From the NCBI GenBank assembly GCA_036417435.1, contig CM070901.1, positions 8,654,001 through 8,718,000 on the forward strand: a stretch of DNA of 64,000 nucleotides. Direction: 5' to 3'. The first letter of the stretch is position 1. Every line of letters begins with the position of its first letter. The stretch comes from Inia geoffrensis (taxonomy: Eukaryota; Chordata; Mammalia; Artiodactyla; Iniidae). The notes under the pieces are model-generated. The model was given only the letters and a program-made list of their open reading frames with translations, ran no database searches and was not told the origin of the DNA. Of the stretch, positions 1 through 11,276 are shown piece after piece. The position numbers were made by a program, and so were the translations under genes.

Positions 1-97
1 CCTTACACATATTTATCAGAGCTTTAAAATTTTAGCTTGCTAATTCGAACATCTCAGGGATTGTTTCTGTTGATTGCCTCTGTAGTCCAATGTACTA
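1..97. other. Unique flank left of the first L1 fragment
   Basis: AT-rich sequence that I cannot assign to a repeat family. Its last 14 bases recur exactly at the 5' junction of another L1 fragment near 47.58 kb, which is treated as a finding. Confidence 0.4.
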
Positions 98-1020
98 TGA
101 AAGAATGCTCAACATCATTAATCATTAGAGAAATGCAAATTAAAACTACAGTGAGATATCATCTCACACCAGTCAGAATGGCCATCATCAAAAAATCTAC
201 AAACAATAAATGCTGGAGAGGGTGTAGAGAAAAGGGAACCCTCTTGCACTGTTGGTGAGAATGTAAATTGATACAGCCACTATGGAGAACAGTATGGAGG
301 TTCCTTAAAAAACTAAAAATAGAACTACCATACAACCCAGCAATCCCACTTCTGGGTATATACCCTGAGAAAACCATAATTCAAAAAGAGTCATGTACCA
401 CAATGTTCATTGAAGCACTATTTACAATAGAATAGCCAGGACATGGAAGCAACCTAAGTGTCCATCAACAGATGAATGGATAAAGAAGATGTGGCACATA
501 TATACAATGGAATATTACTCAGCCATAAAAAGAAATGAAATTGAGTTATTTGTAGTGAGGTGAATGGACCTAGAGTCTGTCATACGGAATGAAGTAAGTC
601 AGAAAGAGAAAAACAAATACTGTATGCTAACACATATATATGGAATCTACAAAAAAAAAAAAAAAGGTTCTGAAGAACCTAGGGGCAGGACAGGAATAAA
701 GATGTAGATGTAGAGAATGGACTTGAGGACATGGGGAGGGGGAAGGGTAAGCTGGGATGAAGTGAGAGAGTGACCTGGACTTATATATACTACCAAACGT
801 AAAATAGATAGCTAGTGGGAAGCAGCCACATAGCACAGGGAGATCAGCTCGGTGCTTTGTGACCACCTAGAGGGGTGGGATAGGGAGGGTGGGAGGGAGA
901 CGCAAGAGGGAGGGGACATGGGGATATATGTATATGTATAGCTGCTTCACTTGTTGTACAGCAGAAACTAACACAACATTGTAAATCAACTTTACTTCAA
1001 TAAATATGCTAAAAAAATTA
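98..1020 (+). mobile_element. 5'-truncated L1 (ORF2 C-terminus and 3' UTR)
   Basis: Homology starts inside the last part of L1 ORF2. The cysteine/histidine region is at about 210-275, and the ORF2 end lies near 645, where an A-run interrupts the terminal codons. The 3' UTR follows, with the G-rich tract at 872-897 and a terminal AATAAA-like signal with A-rich tail at 1000-1020. The reading frame is already broken by a stop at about 256. The same 3' UTR recurs at 16.5, 24.7, 45, 48 and 58.6 kb. No right-hand target duplication was found. Confidence 0.9.
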
Positions 1021-1204
1021 ATAAGAACCTACTGTATAGCACAGGGAACTCTACTTGGTGCTGTGTGGTAACCTAAATGGGAAGGAACTCCAGAAAAGAG
1101 GAGATATATATTTAGTTATGGCTGATTCACTTTGCTGTACAGCAGAAACTTACACAGCACTGTAAAGCCACTATACACCAATTTTTAATAAATAAATAAA
1201 AAAG
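1021..1204 (+). mobile_element. Older L1 3' UTR end fragment
   Basis: This second, distinct L1 3' UTR type has the 'actgtatagcacagggaac' block, ends with an AATAAA repeat and abuts the fragment to its left. The same subtype occurs at 3.4 and 12.1 kb. It may be the sequence into which the preceding L1 inserted. Confidence 0.8.
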
Positions 1205-1576
1205 AAGGTCAAAGATTTTATTAAAAATCAGGTAGTGGAATTGAAGATGTAGAGAAGAAATGGATTGGAGAGGAGAGAAAGGCCTTCCACTCAGAGAACA
1301 GCAGAATGAAAAACATGGAGATCATGTCTTAGAATAGAAAATTATGGTAAGGCTAAGGGAATTATACTCAACCTGCTGGCATGTGAAATTAAAGTCCTTT
1401 GGTGATTGCTAGTTAATACAGTAGTTCAGGGCAAAGTATGGTAGTTAACTCTTCCTTATTGCCAATGGCTTAAAGGTTAGCGTTAACCAACCTATGCCGT
1501 GCGGCCCACTGCCGTACAACTGCAGATTTAAAGGATTTGCCCTGCAGACATATTTACTTGACCACCACAATCACTT
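1205..1576. other. No gene or recognised repeat
   Basis: Ordinary AT-rich non-coding sequence; I see no ORF of interest, RNA gene or repeat signature. Confidence 0.4.
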
Positions 1577-1886
1577 AAAAATGTTTTTGAGGGCTTCCCT
1601 GGTGGCGCAGTGGTTGAGAGTCCACCTGCCAATGCAGGGGACATGGGTTCGTGGCCCGGTCCGGGAAGATCCCACATGCCGCAGAGCAACTAAGCCTGTG
1701 CGCCACAGCTACTGAGCCCACATGCCTAGAGCCCGTGCTCTGTGAGAAGAGAAGCCACGACAATGAGAAGCCCGCGCACCCCAACGAAGAGTAGCCCCTG
1801 CTTGCCGCAACTAGAGAAAGCCTGCCAACAGCCATGAAGACCCAACACGGCCAAAAATTTCAAAAAAACAAAAAAACGTTTTTGAG
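1577..1886 (+). mobile_element. CHR-1-like SINE with target-site duplication
   Basis: A tRNA-derived head (A-box-like 'tggcgcagtgg', B-box region about 45 bases later) is followed by the long CHR tail containing repeats of the 'gccacagctactgagccc' type and an A-rich 3' end. The body is about 1592-1871. The flanks 1577-1591 and 1872-1886 match at 14 of 15 positions, a clear target-site duplication showing L1-type retroposition. Confidence 0.93.
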
Positions 1887-2688
1887 CTTGAATATACCTA
1901 CCAGTTTACAACACCTTCCACATCTCATTACCACCCTACAGGTGGTACTTCACACACTTTTAGGTTTTCTTGCTGACCCCTAAAGGTGTTGTAGTGTACC
2001 ATCTTTAATCGAGGGGCTGGTTTTATGATCATTTGAAAAACATTTCCAACCATAAGATGCAGTATGAATAAATAATTGGACTAAAGTTGATTTCAGAAGT
2101 TGTATTCTTTGGGTTATTATGTTTGGGTTTGGGCAAATTCTATTAGTCTGGACAGTATAATAAACAGTGTTGGTTTTAATGGATAGATTATTAGGCATTA
2201 GTTTCAATTATCCAGCCAGAGGGTTTAAATAACAAGGGCCTAGAGATTAGTGCAGACACATGCCTCAGCAGTGACCTTGGCAATGCAGTTACTGAAGTTG
2301 GCAAAGAAATTGTTTGTTGCACAGTATGATGATTGTAAGAGGGGAAACAGAGATAACAAAACAACAATAAACAGAGTTATTTCAAGGGAACTGTTTTCCT
2401 TGATAGAAACAGAACAAAAAGCCCTCTAAGATTTGAGTGAGGGAGATCTTGGAACAGAATCTCCAGAGGGGCAGGGTTTGCAGTTCCAACAGTCCCCAGC
2501 ACTTTCTCCCAGAATTGTACCTTCCTGTTAATTTCTGTCACTGTGTGTCCTATGTTGGTGACCTAACTCAGCCCCAGGACTGTTCTTTCCCTAGAAAACC
2601 TATTGGGGTGGAACTTCTCTGTGTTTCCTCCTTTAGCACACCTGAGACAGAGAGAAGTATTAAAAAATAACTCTTTTACATATTAAGG

Positions 2689-2691
<3 letters not shown>
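1887..2691. other. No gene or recognised repeat
   Basis: Unique-looking non-coding sequence. A 77-codon open frame at 2437-2670 has no recognisable domain and is not supported as a gene. Confidence 0.4.

Positions 2692-2724
<33 letters not shown>
2692..2724. repeat. (TA)n microsatellite
   Basis: Uninterrupted alternating AT/TA dinucleotides over about 33 bases, followed by TATACATT. Confidence 0.95.
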
Positions 2725-2727
<3 letters not shown>

Positions 2728-2776
2728 TAAACATCATAGACATGTTTGAAATTTTTCAGCATAGTTTCTGATTATC

Positions 2777-3608
2777 AAATAACTATACTGTTCAGAATGA
2801 CCAGCACCAAAAATTCTACAAACAATAAATGCTGGAGAGGGTGTGGAGAAAAGGGAACCCCCTTGCACTGTTGGTGGGAATGTAAATTGACACAGCCACT
2901 ATGGAAAACAGTATGGAGGTTCCTTAACAAATTAAAAATAGAACTACCATATGACCCAGCAATCCCACTACTGGGCATATACCCTGAGAAAACCATAATT
3001 CAAAAGGACACATGCACCCCAATGTTCATTGCAGCATTGCTTACAATAGCCAGGACATGGAAGCAAACTAAATGTCCATCAACAGAGGAATGGATAAAGA
3101 AATGTGGTACATATATACAATGGAATATTACTCAGCCATAAAAAGGAATGAAATTGAGTTATCTGTATAACGTGGATGGACCTAGAGACTGTTATACAGA
3201 GTGAAGTAAGTCACAAAGAGAAAAGCAAATATTGTATATTAACACATATATGTGGAATCTAGAAAAACTGTATAGATGATCTTATTTGCATAGCAGAAAT
3301 AGAGACACAGACGTAGAGAACAAATATATGGTTACCAAGGGGGAAAGGGAGGTGGGATGGGAGAGGCTGGGATTGACACATATACACTACTGATACTATG
3401 CATAAAATAGATGACTAATGAGAACATACTGTATAGCACAGGGAACTCTACTTAATGCTATGTGGTGACCTAAATGGGAAGGAAATCCAAAAAAAAGTGC
3501 ATATATGTATACGTATAGCTGATTCATTTTGTCGTACAGTAGAAACTAACACATTGTAAAGCAACTATATTCCAATAAAAATTAATTTTAAAAAATAGCT
3601 ACACTGTT
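2777..3608 (+). mobile_element. 5'-truncated L1 with target-site duplication
   Basis: The body is about 2793-3592. ORF2 C-terminal codons run to about 3141 and keep the C-x3-C-x7-H-x4-C pattern at about 2830-2885. The older-type 3' UTR follows, ending in CCAATAAAAATTAATTTTAAAA. The flanks 2777-2792 and 3593-3608 match at 14 of 16 bases, so both ends of the insertion are defined. Confidence 0.9.
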
Positions 3609-4616
3609 GCCTCTAAGGGTTAATACAATCCTCCTGGCTCTTCTTTTTATCTACATCCTTGTCAGACACGCCAGTCTCTGCCCTAGCAGGGTGCCCTCTG
3701 AGGACCAATTGCTTTGTGGTACTGACTCCCAAGAATTTCTCTAATGACCCATCCAGCTGGAATCTAGACTATTGGAAAAGACTCTTCCTTTCAGATCATG
3801 AAGTCTGTTTTCTTTCAATCTTGGTTCCATTCCCTCTGTTTTGAAATATGAGAGTCTTCTTTTCAGTAGTTTGGCAGATCTGATAATTGATACTTCCATC
3901 TATTGATAATGGAGCCTCTTAGGTTTAGCTGTTAGCCACACCCACGTTTGGAGCTTCCTAAGACACAGTCATAGTGTAGGAGAGGGATAGGACTTGACTC
4001 ATGTCAGGCTTACTGTAACATCTAATCGTTCTGCAGAGCCAGCATTCATGTAATAATAGAAAGTTCAGCTTTTGGCCGCATTCACCAAGAGAAATATTTA
4101 TCAGCATCTAGCACAGTTGCCGGTGTCCCAGCCGATAGAACTTGGTAAGCCAATGTGATCCTGCCCACATGCTGGCACAAAAGTCCAGATTGGTCATATG
4201 AAATAACCATCATAAACCATTATGGGTGCTGTTGGCACCTGCTGAACTCTACTGCCTCTGCAGAGTCAGCCGGTGACTCTCAACCATTGATGTGCTAATG
4301 ATTTGTGTGTGTGTGCATGTCTGTGCCACTTTGTGTGCATGCAGGAAAGAACTGATATAAATAGTTACACTGAAAATTTATAAACAACATTTGCTAGTGT
4401 CCTTGCATGCCAGGTGTCCCATTATAAATAATTTGACCAATATACTACATAAAAGGTGTTTCTGATCAGATGAGTTGTGTTTTTTTTAGTAAATATTATA
4501 TGACTTTTACATTCAAATAAATATTGTATACACTAAAAAAATTTCCAACGTTGTTGCTTTTACTTAAAATATTTTGGAGATTTATTTATAGAAATTGCCT
4601 CCAAAGAGACTTTAGC

Positions 4617-4620
<4 letters not shown>
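3609..4620. other. No gene or recognised repeat
   Basis: Non-coding sequence with a short imperfect TG stretch near 4300-4320. No exon-like frame or RNA gene is recognised. Confidence 0.4.

Positions 4621-4650
<30 letters not shown>
4621..4650. repeat. Pure poly(T) run of 30
   Basis: Thirty consecutive T bases. The flanks do not resemble a SINE or L1 3' end, so it is an orphan homopolymer rather than an obvious retroposon tail. Confidence 0.95.
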
Positions 4651-4652
<2 letters not shown>

Positions 4653-5079
4653 CTATTCTCAGTAGTGGCAATTTTTTAAATGATTTATGGGTGGGTTTGA
4701 GTTTTGGAAACACTTAAAAGTGATTTGGTATGAGCTCTGGTAAATAGAGTGGCTGATAATGGCGAGTATTATAATTTTGCTGAAGGAGATAAAATTGGAT
4801 GTCATAACAAATAATGAGATTTTTTTTAAATGTAACTCTAGCCGTCTTGGAGCTTTCTCTTCTCATATCCACAGCTGAAGAAGGAATGGTTGTGTGAACG
4901 TAAGTGTGATATTGGTAAGTACCTGAAACACCTCTGACAATTTGTTTTCCATCCAGAAGGTTTTAACTTTAAACTCTCTCGCAAAGATGTGAGCAGAACC
5001 TCTTCCCTCTCCAAGATGCTTCACTGTAGCCACTCCCGTGAGACATTTGGTGAAAGGAGTGACAATGTCCTTTTGGTTC
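4651..5079. other. No gene or recognised repeat
   Basis: Non-coding. The region just before 5080 may be diverged L2, but I cannot delimit it. Confidence 0.35.
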
Positions 5080-5155
5080 ACTTTTGTATCTCCCACACCT
5101 AATACTCTGCATGGCACACAGTGGTGTGTTCAATAAATATTTGTTGAGTTAACAA
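5080..5155 (+). mobile_element. L2 3'-end fragment (ancient LINE)
   Basis: It carries the typical L2 3' end: a phrase like 'ctctgcatggcacacagt' followed by 'caataaatatttgttgag'. Only the terminal portion is recognisable. Confidence 0.7.
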
Positions 5156-5588
5156 CATGTAAACACATTGACTCCTCTCTGCAGTAAACACTGACCCCAC
5201 CACTGGCGAAAGCAGTGTTTGGAAGGTAACTTTTAGAAAATTATAAACTGTGAAAGACATTTAACTAAAGTTATACTATTAAATATATATTATTTTTGCA
5301 TATATTAATATATTTTAAAAGATAATAAAAGTTGTTTCATAATGGTCACCTAAGATTATTTAGAGTTTGTTGTGGTCCCAGTAGATACTATAGGACAAGT
5401 ATTCATAGAAATGATGATGCTTTTCAAGGATACTTCTGCTCCTGAACCGAGCAAGCAGAATGATCCTGCTAAAAGTCAGTCAGAATTGGTCATTCTTGCC
5501 TCACAGCTTCTAGGGGATCCACATGCTCTAAGATGGGCTCACGCCAAGGGACCTCAGACCGGCTCTTCTCATTGCCCAGAATCTTCTT
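5156..5588. other. No gene or recognised repeat
   Basis: AT-rich non-coding sequence. A long open frame beginning at 5372 runs into the following SINE and is not a gene. Confidence 0.4.
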
Positions 5589-5798
5589 CCTGGGACTTCC
5601 CTGGTGGTCCAGTGGCTAAGACTCCCTGATCCCAATGCAAGGGGCCCAGGTTTGATCCCTGGTCAAGGAACTGGATCCCACATGTGTGCCGCAACTAAGA
5701 GTTCGCATGCCAAAACTAAAGACCCTGAATGCCGCAACTAAAGATCCCACCTGCCGCAACTAAGACCTGGCGGAGCCAAATAAATAAATTTTTTTAAA
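5589..5798 (+). mobile_element. CHRS-like SINE with internal tandem units
   Basis: The tRNA-type head 'gacttccctggtggtccagt' is followed by a middle part built from about four copies of a roughly 20-25-base unit containing 'gccgcaactaa'. It ends in 'agccaaataaataaa' and an A-rich tail. No convincing target duplication was found. A second SINE begins 15 bases downstream. Confidence 0.85.
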
Positions 5799-5804
5799 AG
5801 AAGG

Positions 5805-6038
5805 GTGTTGAGGGCTTACCTGGTGGCGCAGTGGTTGAGAGTCCGCCTGTTGATGCAGGGGACACGGGTTCGTGCCCCGGTCCGGGAAGATCCCACAGGC
5901 CGCAGAGCGGCTGGGCCCGTAAGCCATGGCCGCTGGGCCTGTGCATCCGGAGCCTGTGCTCCGCAGCAGGAGAGGCCACGACAGTGAGAGGCCTGCGTAC
6001 CACAAAAAAAAAAAAAAAAAAAAAAAAATAGTGTTGAG
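5805..6038 (+). mobile_element. CHR-2-like SINE
   Basis: Short CHR form, body about 5813-6030: tRNA-like head, B-box region 'acgggttcgtgccccggt', a 'gagaggcc' near-end block and a run of about 25 A. The 8-base flank 'gtgttgag' is duplicated at 5805-5812 and 6031-6038. Confidence 0.93.
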
Positions 6039-8220
6039 ATTTAAGGAGTTATTTTTTTAAAAAAAGGATAATTTTCTTCCTACACATATCTGCTTAGCAA
6101 AATTGTTTAGTGTCTCTGAGTCTTAGCTACAAACCACAGGATTCTAGAAGATATGTTTCTAATTGTCTCATTGAACTTATGAGTCTTTTCAGGAAAAATT
6201 AGGTTCGGTTTTGAAGGAATATAATTTGAAACAAAACTAGGGTAAAAAACCCACAACACCTTGGAAATTATATAGTAGGCAGATGTTTCTGCTAGTAGCC
6301 CTCATAGATAGATTTGAAAGCCTGTGTTCACTTTGCAGGATTTCACACCTTTTCAATGAAAGGAAAGTAGATGCAGCAACATGACGATCTTCTAATCTAC
6401 GTAATATCCATTGATTACTGAACATCTTGGTTTTTAAGTATACTATATTATGAAGTGACAGATTAACGGCCCTTCAAAATCATTGTCACTTCTTTTCCTT
6501 TGTTATCAATTAAAAATGGATTCTATTTCATATTCCTACAGCCGCATTTTCTTAATAAAGTATCTTCTAAGAGCAATGTTTCAATGTTATTTTAAGGCAG
6601 GTATGTAAAAGTAAATAAAAGAACATCATCATTTTAGTAGGTACAGCTGAAAAGTGGGAAACAGATGTTTGCCAAAGGAAAAATATTTAGTGGAAAGAAA
6701 ATTTCTTATTTTCTGATTGTGCTGGGATATTAGGAAAATGGAAGAAATTTGCAAAAGGTCTTATGGAAAATATATCTTGTTGACTTCTTAAGTAAATCTA
6801 AACTTTAAAATGAAAATACATATGTCCTGAAATATAAATTTTACTTTACGAAGGTATATGATCTTAAGTGGAACTTTATAGTTTTGTTTCATTTCTCCAT
6901 ATACTCCTTTGTTATCACTCTATTTCCAATCAAGTTATGAGAACAGTTTCTATTATAATGATCAAAATCTGACTGTGATTTTTTATTGTTCATGTGTCTA
7001 ACTTGGATTATCTGCGGGAAACCTGTACCCAAGCGGCCATGTGTCACTTTATAATTTTACAAGGGAAGATTTAACACTGGGAATTGGAAGAGGAGCTGTT
7101 TCAATATACTCTAATTTACTTTTGACCAGAAAGGTCATTTTCAGTGGCTTTGGTTTGAGAGTTAAACTGCAGTTTGTATTTTAGGTAGGCCAGTGATTTG
7201 TTGCTGGTGTTTTACCAGAAGGAAGATTTGTGGAGGCTTAGTGAGGTCACAGGAGTTTTATTTTTGACTTCATTGCATAGACTACATAGCACTGAGAGAA
7301 AAGGTGGGCTTGACACTGAACTTTGCAGGAGAATGGTCATTTATTAGCTTTTGTCAGAAGTGAAAATTTGTTTGTCATAACAACAGCATTGTCACAAATC
7401 AAATAGGACTCTCACAGGAATGCCTTCTCTGTTCTTTGCTTCAGAATATTACTCTTCTATTTTTAAGCTCATAGTAAAAAGGTGATTTCAGAGTCCCAAT
7501 ATTCCAATACCTGACTGTATAGTCCTTCCTGAGGCAGATAAAATGTTAGGATCAGATTTGTATCAGCTTCCATGTTACTGGTTTTCTTCTCACTTTCTTC
7601 TTTGATTTTGGAAGAACAGCTGCTGAGGTTGGTTTGACACCTTTTATGACTTTTCTCACTCACAGATTCAACTATTTTAGTGTTGACCTTTGTCCTTCTC
7701 TCAGGGATAGAGGTGCTACTAGTGACAGAGGAAGAAATTGAACATTAGGGAGCAAGAAAAGGAAGCTAGAGAGAAGCAGTATCAGTGAATTTTAAGGCAA
7801 AAAAGAATGGAAATGCCCTCCGGGTATTTTCACACAGAATCAAGTTAGAAAAGCAGATAAAAATGTTTTATTGTTTTAGTTTTTTTGTCTGGAAGCATAA
7901 AAAGAACTGAAGAGATGGAAGGTCATAAAATCTTACTTGGAAAGGAGTTCTGATAATCTTGTTAGGCTGAGTTTAGATCGTTGCAAAATGTCTTTTTCTT
8001 TTTACTTCTTCTACTTGTAAATACATTTCTAAGTTTTTTCTGAGCATCTGTGTTTCACCTGAAAGCCCACACCAGATAACTGAACAGATGGCCAATTCTT
8101 TCATTGCTAAAACATTTGTCCTTCTCCCATACCTCCCCAAATATGGATGCCCAAATTAAGATCTAGTCACATAAAAGAACTATGCTTATAAAGCGATCAT
8201 CATGAGTCTTCTGACCATGA
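6039..8220. other. Long unique stretch without recognised features
   Basis: About 2.2 kb of AT-rich non-coding sequence. Stop codons are frequent in all frames, and I see no repeat family, RNA gene, CpG cluster or clear exon. Confidence 0.45.
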
Positions 8221-8396
8221 TTTGTTTTTATCATGACATTTATCACTGTCTGGTATAGTCTTATTTGTTTGTTTATTGTGTCCTCCCATTAGACGGTAAC
8301 TTTTATAAGATGGAGTGTTCATCTTATAAACCTATATTCCTGTCACCCAGAGCAGCATCGGGCACATAGTAGGTGTTAAATGTTGAATAAATGGAC
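8221..8396 (+). mobile_element. L2 3'-end fragment
   Basis: Diverged L2 pattern: 'tttgtttattgtgtcctccc', then 'cagcatcgggcacatagtag' and 'gttgaataaatgga'. The match to the L2 3' end is by eye and the left limit is uncertain. Confidence 0.75.
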
Positions 8397-8739
8397 AAAT
8401 AAGTCAGCCTAGGCAGATACGTTCCACAGTGAAATAGTGCCCCAAGTTGACTTTGAACATTTCTAACCACCATTTGGAGATCCACACCTGTCTGTCCATC
8501 TGCCGGTTTGACTTTTACACTTGAATGTCTAACAGGAATCCCACAATTAACATGTCCTTATTTCTCAAACCAAACCCATTCTTTGACAAATCCATGTCTT
8601 GTCATCTCAAGTAAATTGTTACTTAATTCTTTACTTTCCTTCACTTTCTGTTTGCTGTGCATTGGCAAGTTCAGGAAGTTCTATCTCCAAAGAAATTCTC
8701 AAATCAACCTATTTTTCTTCACCTTTCCATTTTCCACTT

Positions 8740-9585
8740 GGACAACCCCCCCCGTCTCTCCTGTGGAATCTGCCACAGCCTCTCAGTGGTTTCTCTGTTT
8801 CCTTTCTTGCCCTTCATCATCCCTTCTCCACACAGCAGCACAAGTGCTATTTAAAAATCATAACCCAGGGACTTCCCTGGCGGTCCAGTGATTAAGACTT
8901 TGCCTTCCAATGCAGGGGGTGCGGGTTCGATCCCTGGTCGGGGAGCTAAGATCCCATATGCCTCGCAGCCAAAAAAACTAAAACATAAAACAGAAGCAAT
9001 ATTGTAACAAATTCAATGAAGACTGTAAGAATGGTCCACATCAAAAAACAAAAACTTTAAAAAAAAGTAAATAAAAATCATAACCCACTTCAGAAGGCCT
9101 TCCCTCAACCATTAGAATAAAACCCAAAACCTTTACAATGGTTTTAAGGGCTTCCGTGTTTTGATTTCTCCCTCCTCTTGCACCTGATCTTGATCTGCTT
9201 TCCTCACTAAGCTCTAGCCATAATGACCCTCTTCCTGTTCATCAACCAGGCCACGGATGCGCCTGAGCCCAGGTCCTGTTGACCTTGACATACCCTCTGT
9301 CTAGAATATTTTGCTCCCAGACTTGTCATTCCTAGTTCATCTGGTCATTCGGCTATCAGCTCCAATCCACAAAAATGGCCCTTAGTCATGCGCCATCACA
9401 TTCCCTAATTTATTTCCTTTATAAAACTTAAATGATATCAAAGTATTATATGAAATATTTTCTGAAACAAGAACTCCATGAGAGCTGAGAACATGAGCTT
9501 TGTCTTTCTTATTCCTTAGTATATCCCCAGGGCCCTAGAACACTGCCTGGTGTAGACAGGTGCTTGATAAAATACAATAAGCATG
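8740..9585 (+). mobile_element. L2 3' region, split by a SINE
   Basis: The left part contains the L2 motif 'cttctccacacagcagcaca'. The right part, from about 9088, continues with 'aaacctttacaatggtttta' and ends in an 'actgcctggtgtagacagg' block near 9540-9585. The element is colinear across the SINE at 8868-9071, so L2 is the older host of that insertion. Confidence 0.75.
8852..9087 (+). mobile_element. CHRS-like SINE inside L2
   Basis: The head 'gacttccctggcggtccagt' and B-box region 'gcgggttcgatccctggtc' are followed by the tail 'aaaacataaaacagaagcaa' and A-rich sequence. The body is about 8868-9071. A perfect 16-base duplication (8852-8867 and 9072-9087) brackets it. Confidence 0.93.
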
Positions 9586-9614
9586 GATATTCAGATGAAC
9601 GTGTAGAGACATGT

Positions 9615-9880
9615 ATACACAAGAGTTGAAAAATAGCTAATGACTATAGAGAACGATACTGTATTGTGTATTTGAATGTGGCCAAGGGGGTAAAATCTTA
9701 AAAATCATCATCACAAGGAAAAACTGTGTAACTATATGAGGTGACAGATGTGCCCTAAATTTATTGTGGTGATAATTTTGCAATGTATATATTAAAATAT
9801 ATATTAAATTATTATGGTATATACTTTAAAATAATACACTGTTATATGCCAATTATATCTCAATAAAACTGGAAGAAATA
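9615..9880 (+). mobile_element. Old L1M-type 3' end
   Basis: It resembles L1M 3' ends: 'aaatagctaatgactataga', then 'gaggtgacagatgtg', then 'tgccaattatatctcaataa'. The subfamily is not assigned. Confidence 0.7.
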
Positions 9881-11276
9881 CTCTATTTTTAAGTTGGAAA
9901 ATACAAATAACTAAAAGATCCTTACCTCTCATCCTTTGGATGTCGAAAGGTTTCAGACTTGCTGAAACTCCCAACTGACAGACGAGAAGCAAAAGAGAGT
10001 TTTTGGAGCTCTAGGCTTATTGGGAGTAAGGCAGGAGCAGAGAAAAGCCTATGTGTTCAAGGGACTAAAAAGAAGTCCTGAGCCCATGTGAGTGGTTTTG
10101 TCATCATTGTGAATGTGTGTGTCTCCGTATCACTATGCCTTCATGCCAGCTGTCACTTCTCCGAGACATGAGGGTGTCCACTCGAAAAGGCTGCTTTCTG
10201 TAAATCAACCTTCAGCAGCAATCAGTGCGTTTTCTTTTAAAAAGTGGAAGTTTCAATTAAGTTTTAGAAAGGAAGGTTATCTCTGAGATGTAAATAATAT
10301 GTTAACATTGTGTGAGTCTCCAAAGCCAAGTACATTAACTTGGAATGTGCTGACTGCGTGGAAAATTGATGCCCAGCCTGCAGTTGCCAGAGGAGGATTT
10401 TTTACCTTGTCTTCGTGCAGAAGAGAAAATGCAGGGGAGTCTGGGTCAATTAATTGCCTGCCAGGGTAGGTCCCTATCTATTTCGGGCAGGGAAAACTGG
10501 AGAGGGCTGACTGATTTACTCTGAGTAGCTTCTTGCCAAGAGAGCTCAGTTTCAAAATCCTAGAAACCATATGTGTTAGTTTAATCAGAGTTTGGCCCCG
10601 AGGAGAATTAAAATGAAAGGAAATTCCACAGTTAGAAGGTGTGGAAGTGGAAAGCCGACTAAATCGAGCCCTTAGAGAGGCAGCGTGGGTTGGTGAGATT
10701 ACATTCTTAGGATGTATAATCAGGCCAAGGTTTTAATTTCCAGATTCTTTCACTAAAGAGCTTCTATGTCTGAATTCCAGCGGAATGGAGGCCTGTCTCA
10801 GGCTTCTCTCTCCTCCATTATAAGGACTCATCTTTGTAGTTCTTACCTACAGCTGAAAAAGGGGAGAGCCCCAAGTTTGCAAGAGGTCTGCACAGAGGTT
10901 TCTAGCAAAGACCTGGACGAGGGGCCTAGCTTTAAAATAGGCTTCTTTCTCCTTCTTTTCCACTATTCATTTTCTATCCTGTTGGGTTGGCTTCTTCCTA
11001 AAAAAGCAGAATAATGCAGACAAGATAATCTCATGGAGGGTCATAGGTGGCACGGTTTGCAGTTATTCTGTGGGGACGTTTGGGGGTAACATCTGCTAAA
11101 ATAACCTGGTTACGAGTTATGAATTGTTCATCGAAAATTAGCATTGACACGTAGCTGTGCACAGGGCAGCGGTCCAATCAGATGGAAGGGGGCAGAGCCT
11201 GGCTGCGCTCCCAATAGTGATGGAGAGATTGAAATTGAGTTTAGAAGTTCTGAGAGATAAATTGGTCTTTAGTCTT
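9881..11276. other. No gene or recognised repeat
   Basis: Unique-looking sequence of moderate GC content. An 82-codon open frame at 10766-11014 shows no domain or codon pattern I can support. Confidence 0.4.

Noticed and set aside
627..866. Antisense open frames of 79-106 codons beginning with a KHRAD(L/I)PVLCGCFPLA-type sequence, recurring at 627-866, 24786-25097, 48115-48417 and 58515-58835
   Set aside because: All lie in copies of the same L1 3' UTR and are shared by descent from one repeat. No start context, domain or frame conservation beyond this was seen.
1575..1835. Many open frames with [15 protein letters not shown] or [20 protein letters not shown] sequences (for example at 1575, 5760, 17114, 19894, 31643, 46270 and 49379)
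   Set aside because: These are translations of CHR SINE sequence in both strands; they recur only because the SINE recurs.
8508..8895. Overlapping open frames of 98-127 codons with hydrophobic, proline-rich products
   Set aside because: They lie in a diverged L2 region and run into a CHRS-like SINE; the sequence is explained by repeats.
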